Source: Escarpia spicata
Taxonomy: Eukaryota > Annelida > Polychaeta > Sabellida > Siboglinidae
NCBI GenBank assembly: GCA_963995525.1
Contig: OZ023213.1
Span: forward strand, 19,945,680-20,009,679
DNA: 64,000 nt
Direction of reading: 5' to 3'
Positions 35,700 to 47,089 of this stretch are shown here, piece after piece (the stretch's first letter is position 1; each line of letters opens with the position of its first letter). The notes under the pieces are model-generated. The model did not search any database, was not told the DNA's origin, and saw nothing but the letters and a program-made list of their open reading frames with translations. Position numbers and translations under genes: made by a program.

Positions 35700-36770
35700 G
35701 TCACTGATGTGTCTCGTTACTGTTATCTGCCGGCTTTTCACTGCTCCGCCAGGTTTGTACCTGTTAACAGTGTGAATTACATTCGGCCCTGGTCACCATG
35801 TGCCAGGTTTTATTAATCGGCTCCACACTACTCCGCCAGGTTCGCGCCTGTTAACTGCTCGTGCCAGGTTACCTGTGCGCATTTCTTTCGGCTCTGGTTA
35901 TTGCTCTGCGAGGTTGGCACTTATCAGTCGGCTTATTACTGCTTTACCTCATCAATTGTTTCAGCCTGTTCATCCGTGAGAATCCGGCCGGTTCCTCAGC
36001 TGGCAGGTTATAGTTTTCTTTGTTTTCCAATTTGCCTTGGTGACTCATGTTGCCAGGATTACACTGTTGTTTGTTGGCTCCTCACTGCCCGGTTACAGTA
36101 TCATCGACAGCCCACTTGGTGGCCACATACCTCCCCACTTACGCCGCAATATTCATGATGGCAAATACGTTAATTTGTCTCTCGTACTGCTGGATGATGG
36201 GTCAGCCGACCACGAGCAGCAACAGGCGTTGTTGCAGGTGATACCCGACCAACGCGAATCCCATTTGTCTGCGGTCAAGTCTACAAAAGCAGTAAAGGTG
36301 CTGTCATACTACCTGTCTGACTATGACACGGGGGCAGCAGCTTTCCTCGTAGACGGTTTCATGCAGGTTTTCCTTGTATTACGATGGGCCCCAATATTTT
36401 CGACTTAGGCCTGACGGCTGGTCCTTTCGAGGACCCGCCGTTTTCTAATTGTCTTGCTCCACCACTTGGTCTTGTCGCACAACACGACCCGGGAAAGTTC
36501 AGTCTGAGACATGACTTACCTTTTCCTCACGGTGACGCTGTCAATTTCTATCCTTCCAAGGAATTCACCACAGTACAGTATAAGACTTTCGATTCGGTTG
36601 TGGAATTGGTCACAGTTTACGGCCCAGGCTGCATCATTGCTAAAGCTGATTTCGGGACGCCTTTCGGTTCATTCCCATAAGACCGCCAGATTATCTTTGA
36701 TTAGCGATTACATGGGACGATATTTATTACTATGAGAACGTTTTTCCCAGGAAACGTGAAATATTATTAT
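35700..36770 (+). mobile_element. DIRS-like retroelement fragment, copy 2
   Basis: Matches copy 1 (21914-23165) closely. It reads SPLGGHIPPHLRRNIHDGKY, YYLSDYDTGAAAFLVDGF, then after a frameshift GPFEDPPFSNCLAPPLGL, FTTVQYKTFDSVV and, in a third frame, AFRFIPIRPPDYL and ITWDDIYYYENVF. It keeps 12 bases near 36706 (coding ITWDD-like residues) that copy 1 has lost. It has one 84-bp unit instead of five. The frameshifts and the internal deletion are shared with copy 1. Confidence 0.75.
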
Positions 36771-36879
36771 AATTATTATGTGCACTTTCATGTGGCAGAC
36801 GTGATGTAGTTCGCATCTGTATCTCTCTGCTGTTCCACAAGAAATGTACCATAACAGTTATTTTGTAGAAGTATGGTTA

Positions 36880-36880
36880 T

Positions 36881-36914
<34 letters not shown>

Positions 36915-36955
36915 CATAAATTTCATATATATACGTATATATATACATATATACG

Positions 36956-36993
<38 letters not shown>

Positions 36994-37015
36994 TACATAT
37001 ATGATTACATTTTCC
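36880..37015. repeat. (TA)n with ACGTA interruptions
   Basis: TATATA-rich run with several TATACGTATA palindromes, in the same position relative to the LINE C-terminus as at 23295-23420. Confidence 0.88.
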
Positions 37016-37019
37016 ATAT

Positions 37020-37460
37020 GATAAAAACGTAAAAATACTTGTAAAAGGTCAGTCGACCCTTGTATGTCGTGACACCTGTGTCCACAGCGAAAGAGTTGTC
37101 GATCGCTGTCTGAGCGGGTGCATCGGGTGGCATACGGAGCACGTGCTTCGCTGATGGGGCGGTATCGGCAGCGGTGGTACAGTGCCTCGTTAGAAATGCG
37201 GTGTAGCCAATATATGCCGGCGATCTGGCGCAGATGACGACGGTGGTACGCATCCAGACGATCTAGCTCTGATTTCGTAAGTGTCCATGTACCCATGTTG
37301 TACGTCAACGTATAGCCGTAGCCGGAAGTGTAAAGAGATCTGTGTTCGCCTAAACCACAATGTCCCGAGCTTGCGGAAGGCGACGTTGGCCAGCTGCTTT
37401 CAGCGAGCTTCACCGAGGAGAGATCCAAGCTTGCGTGTCAAACGCCACTCTTCCTGTATG
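37020..37460 (-). mobile_element. LINE C-terminal fragment, copy 2
   Basis: The minus strand reads LTYNMGTWTLTKSELDRLDA, HRRHLRQIAGIYWLHRIS and PPDAPAQTA, almost as at 23430-23925, but lacks the WSLFGHVLR part through a deletion near 37145. It stops abruptly at about 37460, where duplication copy D begins. The RT domain is absent. Confidence 0.8.
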
Positions 37461-37462
37461 CA

Positions 37463-38475
37463 CCGATTGTGCTATGCAAAATTCGCAATGGTCGAACAAG
37501 CACGATTTGCCCTTCAACATAAAAAAATTGAAACACACTTTCCTTTCTAGAGGTCGCATATTTATCTCTGAATATTTGGGGGCCGAGAGGCGAATCATCT
37601 AGGCGGAATACATTAACATACCCGCAAACATGCGCGTGCGCACGCATGCAAGCACGTACGAACACACTAGCTCGATCTTAGTTAAATTTATTTTCCTTTA
37701 TTTTCCGGAAAACACAGTGCTTTGTGTTTGATATATTGAAGGACCTTTATATGGCCTGTTTCACTGTATTACAATGTTGTACGTGAAGTACCAAATGGTG
37801 ATAAAAGTGTTGACCTTTAATTTAATTATCAAATATCTCATGCAACAACAAACCACTCGTTTAATTGGTACCATCTGATGAATTGGTCACATGGCAATAA
37901 TAGTCCATGTACCACGCTTGCAAATATTGAAGTTGAGTGTCAAAATGGGGGATTAATTCAGACTGAGATTTTCACTTACACCAATGCCTGACGCGTGACA
38001 CATGTATGGTGGACATTTCAAATGAGTACCGTAATGCCTTTTTGGACACCATCATTAAACACGGCTATCATTTTGAAGCAAAATTCTTGTTATTCACAGC
38101 TAATGTTCCACATGCTTTAGTTAAAAGTTCTTGTCAATAAAAAAGTGCTCACCATAAAATTATGTGTAGGTTACGTTATAACCATAGAATATAACACAGC
38201 AATTGACTTTAGCGTTGCCATAGTGACCGATTTATTTCACCATGGAAATGTATTTTTCATTTTAGAATAAACTGAGACCGCGCTGAGCACATACAGAATA
38301 GCCAGTGCTGTTAGTGCTGATGTTCCACTTATTTAGAATGTGTATACATGGACTCGTTTCGGCATAATCGTGGTCAATAACGCAACAGAAAAACCGGCCA
38401 CATTCGACCCACCGAATGCAGCAAGGGCGCAAAGTCTTAAGCCTCGGGCACGGGTTTTCCCGGTACTAACCAATG
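37463..38475 (+). repeat. Segmental duplication copy D, partial
   Basis: 37463-37690 matches 12700-12930, 37715-37830 matches 12990-13095, 37840-37920 matches part of 13245-13320, and 38220-38440 matches 13490-13705. About 300 bases at 37920-38220 have no partner in copies A or B. It carries only the distal upstream flank of the GPCR block, with no receptor sequence. Homology with copy B continues to about 38660. Confidence 0.82.
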
Positions 38476-38705
38476 TTAACCTATAATATGTTGTTGCCAG
38501 CTATTAAAACCGAGGAATCAGTTATATATCTAATGGTTGATACTTTGAGGAACAACCGAATAAATCCGTTTATAAAAAAAACTACCGATTTCTTCAGTAT
38601 CTGGACGGTGCAACTGCCATACTTAACTTTTCAGGTGTTCATGAAGGTAGATTCTGTGACCCAGGTAAATGTCTGAACTTGACACTATTTACATAAGTTA
38701 AACAA

Positions 38706-39178
<473 letters not shown>

Positions 39179-39179
39179 A

Positions 39180-39755
39180 TGCTGCAAACAAAAACATTTA
39201 TTTTCATGAAACGTGACTGGTTTTTCGAAATTCATTGCGAAAAAAAACCACTACAGAGGTATGTGTTGCACCTTTTATAGCTGTCAGGTGGCTGGAAAAT
39301 GTTCAACTATTAAGACAACGGAGAAAACCGTTTTGAACAGCATATATTGTGGAGAAAAAAACAATTCTGATCACATCTTTGCATTGGTAGATGTTTTTTA
39401 TCTTTATTTTGGCGTTCGTCGTCAGGTAGTCGGTAATGTTTGATGTTTTTTTTGTCAACTCTCTGCATTCACATGCCTGGTTATGTCTTCATTTACGAAG
39501 ACATGTGCATTGTGATTGCTTGTTTTGTGGTCCTTCAGCTTTAAGCGATTAGGAAACACCTTGTCACGTATTCGTTCCGTCTTGAATCGCAAAACGATTG
39601 AGCAGCACTCCGTACTGTGTTTGGCGCCGAGGCGTTGGCTTCTTTCAATATCGTCTCATGCAAGAGTTGTCATATATAATGTCAAGCAAAATGACCTCGT
39701 CCTCAAACGTAGTCTTAGTAGGAGTCTCCCGTCCCTTATTATGACATAATCTTTT
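39180..39755. other. No gene recognised
   Basis: Short plus-strand frames without familiar motifs. It may include the non-coding leader of the minus-strand ORF1-like fragment's neighbour, but nothing supports that directly. Confidence 0.4.
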
Positions 39756-39760
39756 ATTTT

Positions 39761-40165
39761 CTACCATTCATTTATCACTTTTGTTTTCATGTCGACTCGT
39801 TTATGTTTTGTTTTTGTAACGATTATTTTATTGTATTGTGTATTTTGGGACAAATCAATATTTCCTGTTCCTGTTCCCTCGCGTCGTTCCAGGATGACAC
39901 GGAAGGTTAGGTTTAGCCGGCGAGTGTCCCGTTCAAGTGTATCGGTGGTTTCTTCAAGTGTGCGGAGTTTCATTTCAAGTTCGTCAGTTCGCGAATCATT
40001 CGCTTGTATGAGATGACTGTTTAGCTTGTCAGTTTTAACTGCAATGTTACAGGGTTCTAGAGCTGTTTTTGCTTTCGCCAACATGGCGTCCTCAATAACT
40101 AGCTCAACCAGTCTTAGCGCGAAGGCATCCGAATCATCTGAATTGTTTTGATGTCCCTTTGGCAT
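39761..40165 (-). pseudogene. LINE ORF1-like coiled-coil protein fragment
   Basis: A 134-residue open frame, MPKGHQNNSDDSDAFALRLV...DKLNSHLIQAND...ELEMKLRTLEETTDTLERDT, then RRLNLTFRVI. A coiled coil followed by R-x-N-L-x-F-x-x-I is the arrangement of ORF1 proteins of L1/Tx1-type elements (coiled coil, then the first strand of an RRM-like domain). The rest of the RNA-binding domain is missing, so this is a 3'-truncated or degenerate copy. Confidence 0.55.
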
Positions 40166-40249
40166 GTCTGGAACCGTGTTATATGTTATGTAGGCACAGG
40201 CGTAGCGATAGTTCTATAATAGATAGAAGATCCCGGTTCTCTGTTGTTG

Positions 40250-40430
40250 ATATTGCATGGATATACTTACTTCTCAAGAAATGTGAAATATTCTTATTAT
40301 TATTTTGTGCACTTTCGCGTGGCAGAAGTGATGTAGTTCGCGTATGTTTCTCCTGTGCCATTCCATATGACATGTATCATCACAGTTCTTTTGTATTATT
40401 AAGTATGGTTAATATATAGATATATATATA
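40250..40430 (+). repeat. Third copy of a segment flanking the LINE tails
   Basis: Matches 23165-23310 and 36740-36880: AAATATTCTTATTATT, TGTGCACTTTCGCGTGGCA, GTGATGTAGTTCGCG. In the two other copies it directly follows the DIRS-like RT fragment; here the RT part is missing. Confidence 0.75.
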
Positions 40431-40456
40431 TGTATATACATAAATGATATATATAT

Positions 40457-40514
40457 ACTTTAAAAAAAGTATTTTTACGTTTTATCATATGGAAAATGTT
40501 ATGATATATGTATA

Positions 40515-40562
<48 letters not shown>

Positions 40563-40620
40563 TATACATATATCATAACATTTTCCATATGATAAAACGT
40601 AAAAATATTTTTTTTAAAGT
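40457..40620. repeat. 164-bp near-perfect palindrome
   Basis: 40457-40526 is the reverse complement of 40551-40620 with one mismatch (G at 40469 against A), and the (TA)n centre at 40527-40550 is also self-complementary. The centre lies between 40538 and 40539. The right arm begins the LINE tail (the TTTTCCATATGATAAAACGT block that also occurs once, without its mirror, at 23425 and 37012). The palindrome therefore arose by inverted duplication of the LINE tail end. Confidence 0.93.
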
Positions 40621-40905
40621 CAGTCGACATGTATGTCATGACACAGCGAAACAGTTGTCGATCGCTCTCTGAGCGGGTGCATCGGGTTGCACGGGGCACA
40701 TGCCCGAATAGACGGTGGTACAGTGCCTCGCTAAAAATGCGATGTAGCCAATATATGCCGATGATCTGGCGTAGATGACGACGATCTAGCTCTGATTTCG
40801 TAAGTGTCCATGTACCCATGTTGTACGTCAACACGAGAACGACGAAAGATGTGTATAGCCGTAGACGCAACCGTAGATATATTTGTGATCGCCTAAACCA
40901 CAGTG
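40621..40905 (-). mobile_element. LINE C-terminal fragment, copy 3
   Basis: The minus strand reads LTYNMGTWTLTKSELDR, HLRQIIGIYWLHRIFSEALY and ARCTRSESDRQLFRC-like residues, with deletions compared with 23430-23900. No RT domain. It runs into the CGCG-rich simple repeat at 40915-40960. Confidence 0.75.
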
Positions 40906-40989
40906 TCCATAGCTTGCGCGTGCGCGCGTGTACGCTAGCGTACGCGCATGTGTGCTGCGAGGATACATATGTGTGTTGCGTGGATATAT

Positions 40990-41515
40990 GGGGTATATAT
41001 ATTCCTGTTTGTCGCGACTCACTCTGCATTTTTTCCTGCGTCAGCATCGTCTCATCTTGTACAAGGGCTTACATCCTCCGTCGTACTTCCTGGCGTATCC
41101 ATCCACGTGTTGACAACTTTAATACTGTTGATTGATTCTGAGATTGTCCAACCATTTTGTCTTGATGCGCGCGTTGAGCTTGGTTTCCAAGGATATTAAT
41201 GGAAAGGTAGTTACCTTGTTATTATTATTGTTCCTATCTATACACGCACTATATCAATAACTATTCCGCCAGAGAAGAAACAGAAATATCGAGGCAGACT
41301 TGTATTCCTGGGTGGAGCGGTGAGCGGATATGGCGGTTCAGAGTAGTGCTGGTTCGATACTCAATATATCGAAGTATCGCGATACTTCTGAAAGTTCGAT
41401 ACTGATATTATCTTGTGTCGCGAAACTTTTATATATTGGGTATTGAACTGCAAGTACGAAGTCGAAGTTACGGATATAATACGGGACCTACGCCGACGCC
41501 ACTACGTCTACGGGC
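40990..41515 (+). repeat. LINE tail and TCGATA repeat, copy of 540-1170
   Basis: 41000-41240 matches 540-755 (tail of the L2/CR1-type LINE), and 41340-41515 matches 870-1165 without the 9-bp array. The order is the same at both sites, so the composite was duplicated together. Confidence 0.8.
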
Positions 41516-42030
41516 AGCTTTTGAGACAATCGGTAACGTGGACGGACATCTAAACATGAACAGACAGGTGTCACAAACCGTTAGTATGTGCGCATTCCAC
41601 CTGCGCCACATTAATCAAATTAGCCTATTTTTACCTAAAACAACGAAGGAACGCATAGTCAACGCCATAATAACATCGCGGCTGAACTATTGAAACTCAA
41701 TCATATACGGAACATCTACAAACAACATCGCTCGTCTGCAACGAATTCATAACGCGGCCGCTCGTCTGATATTGCGTCGCCCGCGGAGTGATAGTGCTAA
41801 ACCGCTGTTGCATGATCTATACTGGCTACCCGTTACACGCAGAATTTAGGTAAAAATATTGGTGTTCACGTACAAGGCAATGCATGCAAATGCTCCCGTC
41901 TACTTGCGTGATTTCGTGTGTCCTTACAGACACGCTAGATCACTGCGGTCTGCTGACAACAACATGTCCGTAAAACGTACTCGCGTGAAAGCTGGTGACA
42001 TTAATTACTACTCTGGCTAATTCAGGGTAG
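41515..42030 (+). mobile_element. L2-like LINE C-terminus
   Basis: The frame reads MNRQVSQTVSMCAFHLRHIN, KTTKERIVNAIITSRLNY, then after a stop NSIIYGT, IARLQRIHNAAARLILRR, LHDLYWLPV, FTYKAMHANAPVYL and RSADNNMSV. This is the standard L2/CR1 C-terminus (ITSRLDYCN, LQ-VQN-AARL, LHWLPV). Stops replace Cys and Trp-type codons, so it is dead. RT proper is missing. Confidence 0.82.
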
Positions 42031-42245
42031 AGGGACAGACTGACCCCCTCTAAGCTGAACCCAATAGTGTTGACACAAAACTATAATGGCAGTCCATGTG
42101 TCATGCCTACCTGTACTCTCGATCATTCTTCATGCACACGAAGACATTGTAAAAGCCCACCCGAGTGCCACGTGGAGACTATACCCGTTAAGTGACGCTA
42201 CCCAGATCACTCAAGCGGAACGAGATATCCGTCTCATTGCCGAAG

Positions 42246-42345
42246 AGACAATTGAATTGAATTGAATTGAATTTGATTTTATTCAACAACAAACAAATAT
42301 ACAAGGTGAACTCATACAAAACACATCAAGTTGAACCTATACACA
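42246..42345 (-). mobile_element. Retroelement 3' end with (GAATT)n tail
   Basis: On the minus strand a GTTGAATAAAATCAAATTC stretch ends in four or five AATTC repeats. An AATAAA signal immediately before a short tandem tail is typical of a CR1/RTE-type LINE end. A CACAGCACCTTGATGCTGTG inverted repeat at about 42340-42362 lies just upstream. Coding sequence was not found. Confidence 0.55.
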
Positions 42346-42349
42346 GCAT

Positions 42350-45175
42350 CAAGGTGCTGTGAATACCTAACTCTATACAATCACGAAAACTAATTACAGG
42401 TGTGTTGAACGGAAATGCAAGAAGTTAAGAACTTATGATATGCATTCCCTATCACTAATTTCTAATCTAATTTCATATATTATATGAACACAGTTGACTA
42501 GAATTACAGTGATGCAACCTTTACATACAAGTTGCTATGTATACTGGCTGCCCACTTATACTTCACACAATACTTAATACATTATAAGTAATAAATATAC
42601 TGATTATTGTTATTAATATAATATAAACGGTCCGATTCGTGAATATATTCGGCACCATATAATTGCTATGTGAATGTTATTCAGATATAAATTTATGTTT
42701 CGTAATATTTATGATAATGATGGTCGATATATTTAGCCTATCGATTGGAAAGTAATGTTAAAGCTTAGCGAGGTAATTACACTCTACCTTTCGGGCCGAG
42801 TCGATTGTCGGCTTTTAAGGTGAAGTTCTGGTGTGGACCCCTGGTTCGTTCCTTACTGCTTATCAATGTTGTTTAATGTATTAAATTGTTTGTATACTTG
42901 ACTCTGTTCTTTGTTGACTTGTTCGCTGAAAAAACTGTCATTTCATATATGTTGACATATATGTATCGACATTAGGGACCTCCTCCAGTTTCGCGCCATC
43001 TAGTGGCAGGAATTCGTCGGACTGTGACACCTTTTGACTATTGGAAATACCCTTTCATAAACGTGTCTAAATAGACTGCCACTCGTGGAAAATGTTGCCT
43101 ATGCAGCATAAGTTTATTAAATTATGCTGTGTCCTGATAATCAATATGGGCTTTCACCCATTGGAGAAAGAAAGGAACCAGGCGATTTAAGTGGTGAGCA
43201 ACTTTCCAGATGGCGCCACTGTACACTGTGAACTAGTATAATATGATAATACTAATAATAAAATGACTACTTTCGCGAGAATACCTTCAAAATTCGAGCT
43301 CAATGGCGCAGCAAAACCAGAAGATTAAGCAACAGATGGATGGATGGAAGTGCTAAGACGTCAAGCAGAATAAGCAATATTAAACAATAGTTTATATTTC
43401 TTGCTAATTTAATGCTGCCGGAAAGAAATTCCACATCAACCGAGAAAGCTCGAATTCAAGCATTCGTCTTAACTCTGAGAGAGAAAATAAATAAAAATAG
43501 GTGACAGTAACTGTCTGGGCTTTCTACTTCAACATAATTGGGCTTTCTACATCAACATAATTTATCGTAATTGTAATAATTAATGCCTAGTTGCTCCTAA
43601 GCTAGTGTAGGTGCACAAAGAAAAAGTCCTTACCTCAAGATTAACATTAGTCTACATATAAGGCCTAGGAACAATGACAGAGGAACAACAAAAGAAAGTC
43701 CGAGTTCCGTAAATATCTGGATGGTGAGTCTCGAGAATAAAGAAGAGTAGTCAAGCAAAGAACCGAGGAGCCACAAAAGGAAATGTCATGAGCGAACTTT
43801 AGAAGAATCGGTTAATATGGGCAGGATATGTTGAACAAATAAGAAAAGGACAGAAAACGAAGAGGGAGGATGCACATTGAGTGGACGGAAGAGAAACCAA
43901 GTGTCATAAGACAACATGAACGAGTTGGCATGTTTGTACGCACTAGAAGGGCATACTATCGTTCATAACACGTTAAAAATACCCAACATCACGCGTTTCC
44001 TTACAAAGGTGTCTTCGTTGCGAATAATCTTCGAAAACTGTCATCTCTGTAAGTTACTGGAATAAAAAATATTTATTTAATTTGAATGGGTCAAGGTAGA
44101 ATGCATACTTCTGCCATGCTGAACAGTGCCTGTTTCACACAACGTTGCTGTTTCTAACAGACACACTACAGCCCGTTGCAAATTGTATAATGAATTATAA
44201 AAATTAAGACACACTTTAATCTATTGCAACCGTAAAAGCCATTTTTGAGTTGCTCCCATACCTGTGTAAGATAAATTTGTCAACACTGTTACCCCATTAT
44301 AACAGTGACGAATTAGAAATAGAAACATGTCTAATAATGATATTGTGACATTTAGAACTGGTGATTGGCTTAGATGATATGCATTACGTTGATTATTGCA
44401 CCAGAGGTTATTATTTTTGTACACTTAATCATTAGCACAAAGTACAAGTTGTGAGATACAAGTCATACAAACTTGGTAGAAGAGCTATGTAATTAAAAAA
44501 ACATGATAATTAAATAACATATTTCTTATGATTAAATGACCAGGGGATAGAGGTACAAGTTGCTTGTCATAGCATAATTCACTTATGACTAAGTTTAGTT
44601 GCTCTACCGTGAGTAATCATCTCCCAGATTTGCAAATATATATTATTTTGTTGACATATATAGTCGGCAAAGAAAGACACACAAAAATTAACAAACAGAC
44701 AGGGGTAAACATAACCTTATTGGTGGAGGTAATTAGCCTAGTATACATTATGTACATATGTTAAATATATATAAGTGCTTATATCCATGTTACTAAGAAA
44801 TTACGAGAAAAGTGTATTTTTAAGATATCACATATTTGTTACATGTATACTAGCATTAACAGAAAGAATTATAATAAACATGTGCCAATCCTTCCATTGC
44901 AGCGCGTCATATAAGAGGCTTGTCATCGAGCCATTCCTGTTAGGACAAGCTTTGAAAAGACTTGGACTTGATGAAACAAAAGTCAATGAACTGTAGTTGA
45001 CAGTATCCTGCACACATACTATGCTGAACATAAAAATTATTTGCATTAAAATATAAGGCATCAATGTAATTATATCCACGTGAGGTATACACACCTATTA
45101 AAATAAATTTATGTAATTATTATAGTAATATATAAAAAAATCATAAGATATATATATTATACTTCTACTTCTACT
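42350..45175. other. Gene-poor stretch
   Basis: No convincing gene over 2.8 kb. The only reading-frame similarity is a possible LINE remnant at 43690-43930 related to 3015-3330. Several short ATGGCGCCA words occur here and at 2660 and 51340, without further homology. Confidence 0.5.
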
Positions 45176-45217
45176 TGGTCAATCGACATAGTCCATAAGT
45201 CTGGATTTTGACGTCCA

Positions 45218-45365
<148 letters not shown>

Positions 45366-45599
45366 CAATTGTGCTGTGCCAGATGTGAAGTTTTGAGAAA
45401 ATGTATATACAAAGTGCGAGTAAAGTTTGAACAAAATGCGAGTCAAATCACATACCATGGCTTCGAAGTGTGAAATAACGGCTCCCCTGAAGGCTTGGAT
45501 GGTTGGAGCTATCAACACATTCCCGGGTAGGGCGTACCCCAGAAGACAGTGATTGATGAACGTACGTATACGTAGGCATGTTTTCGCCCTTCCTAACAT

Positions 45600-46136
45600 A
45601 ACAAGCCCTGATGTCTCCCCGCGAAAAACTGTACTTCCGGACATGCGCATTAAGGGTCGATTCTGCAGTATTTTTCAGCTGCAGGATTGTTCGCTACAGC
45701 GCTATACTCACGGGTGACGCAGTCGCGACTGGCGAAGTCAATTACTCGTTTGACTCAGCTAACTTCCGCACTTCGCGTAGAAGATCTGCCAGGGCTAGTT
45801 TTGCATGGCAAAACAGCCCTAGTAGCTTGCGAGGATGATGTAGGCCCCTGTGTTTAGTAGTGCGCCTTCAGTTCATTCGATCCGTATAGACAGTTTTCAT
45901 CCATGCAAGTGATATAACTGTGTGTGTTATTTGCTGCACTCAACAGACGCAGCGAAACTAACATAAAACAAGGTTTTAATCAACACAACAAATTACACGG
46001 ATGGCTCTACCTTGAGCGGCCGATACAATGACGCGCCCGGGTGTCCAAATCAAAACTAAATATGCAAACGCTAGTGGTGGCCTATAGCGAGTCGGCTAGT
46101 GTCACAATATTACTTTTCGTCATACTGTTCGTCACA
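45600..46136 (-). mobile_element. 3' LTR of a Gypsy-type element, approximate
   Basis: On the minus strand a purine tract (AAAGAAAAAGGCGA, 46137-46150) is followed at once by TGTGACGAACAG, the usual arrangement of polypurine tract and LTR start. The lower boundary is not certain. The first 65 bases of this LTR are also found at 50157-50217. Confidence 0.6.
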
Positions 46137-46184
46137 TCGCCTTTTTCTTTATGAGTTTTAAACAACTTAAAAACAACTAAAATG

Positions 46185-47065
46185 TCATTCTAGTCCGTAG
46201 GCTGGGGGGAATTCGAACAATTTAATATGTGCTTTACAGTTGATAAACTTCGTGCCTTTTCGCCGAAAGTCTATTCCGAGCGGATCTGCGTAGCTTCGGG
46301 GTAGGAGATGCTGCCTCGGCCGTTGTCTCGGACGGTGTCTCGAACCAGCGTGGCATCGGTGTAGGAGACGGTGTCTGGGACCGGTATGGCATCTGTGTTT
46401 CTTCAATTTCATCTGGTGGGAGACGATCATGATACAACTCCATATCGGTTACGGCGATACTTCTGACCGTTAATGTCGACCTCTTAGGACCTGTTGCTCA
46501 GCACACGCCGGCAACGTCCTAGGGTCCATTTACTCTCGCCGGACAGTCTCATTCGTACTGCATGTCCCACTTGTAGTGGTGCAAGTGTCCTCGTTCCTTT
46601 GTCGTACATACTGGCCTGAGTTTTCTTCCGGGTTGACAGTCTAGCAGCTGTCTCCCCGTCAATCTTCAGCTTGCGTAGCCTCTCTGTTGTAGGCAACAGT
46701 GTACGTTTTCGGCTACCCATCAACCGTTGTACAGGCGATGTGTTGAAGCCTTCGCTTGGTGAGTTGCGCCAATTCTGTAGCGCCAACAATGGATCTTCAC
46801 GCGCTTTAGTAAGAAGTGCTTTGCACGTCTTAACAGCGTTTTCTGCCTTGCCTTTTGATTGCGGATACTGCGGATTTCAGGTTATGTGTTCAAACCTCCA
46901 CGATTTCGCAAATTCCTTTGACTCATAACTTGCGAAATGTGGCCAGTTGTCGATGATCAGGAAATCTGGGGTGCCATGACGTGTGAACTGTACTTTGAAC
47001 TGGTCGATGACGGCAACTGACGTCGTCTTGTGGAGTTCAGGAGTCATCATACAAAATATAAATAT
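46185..47065 (-). mobile_element. Gypsy-type integrase, C-terminal half
   Basis: The minus strand reads AVIDQFKVQFTRHGTPDFLI, IDNWPHF (SDNGPQF in active copies), ...PQYPQSKGKAENAVKTCKAL (catalytic E), then WRNSPSEGFNTSPVQRLMG, RTLLPTTE and VRMRLSGESKW, and finally PTPKLRRSARNRLS. These are the later core and C-terminal blocks of Ty3/Gypsy integrase. A stop before NPQYPQ and a frameshift near 46450 make it dead. Protease, RT and RNase H are not present upstream, where an unrelated LINE begins near 47090. Confidence 0.85.
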
Positions 47066-47089
47066 TAACAGACTGGATAATAATTACCC

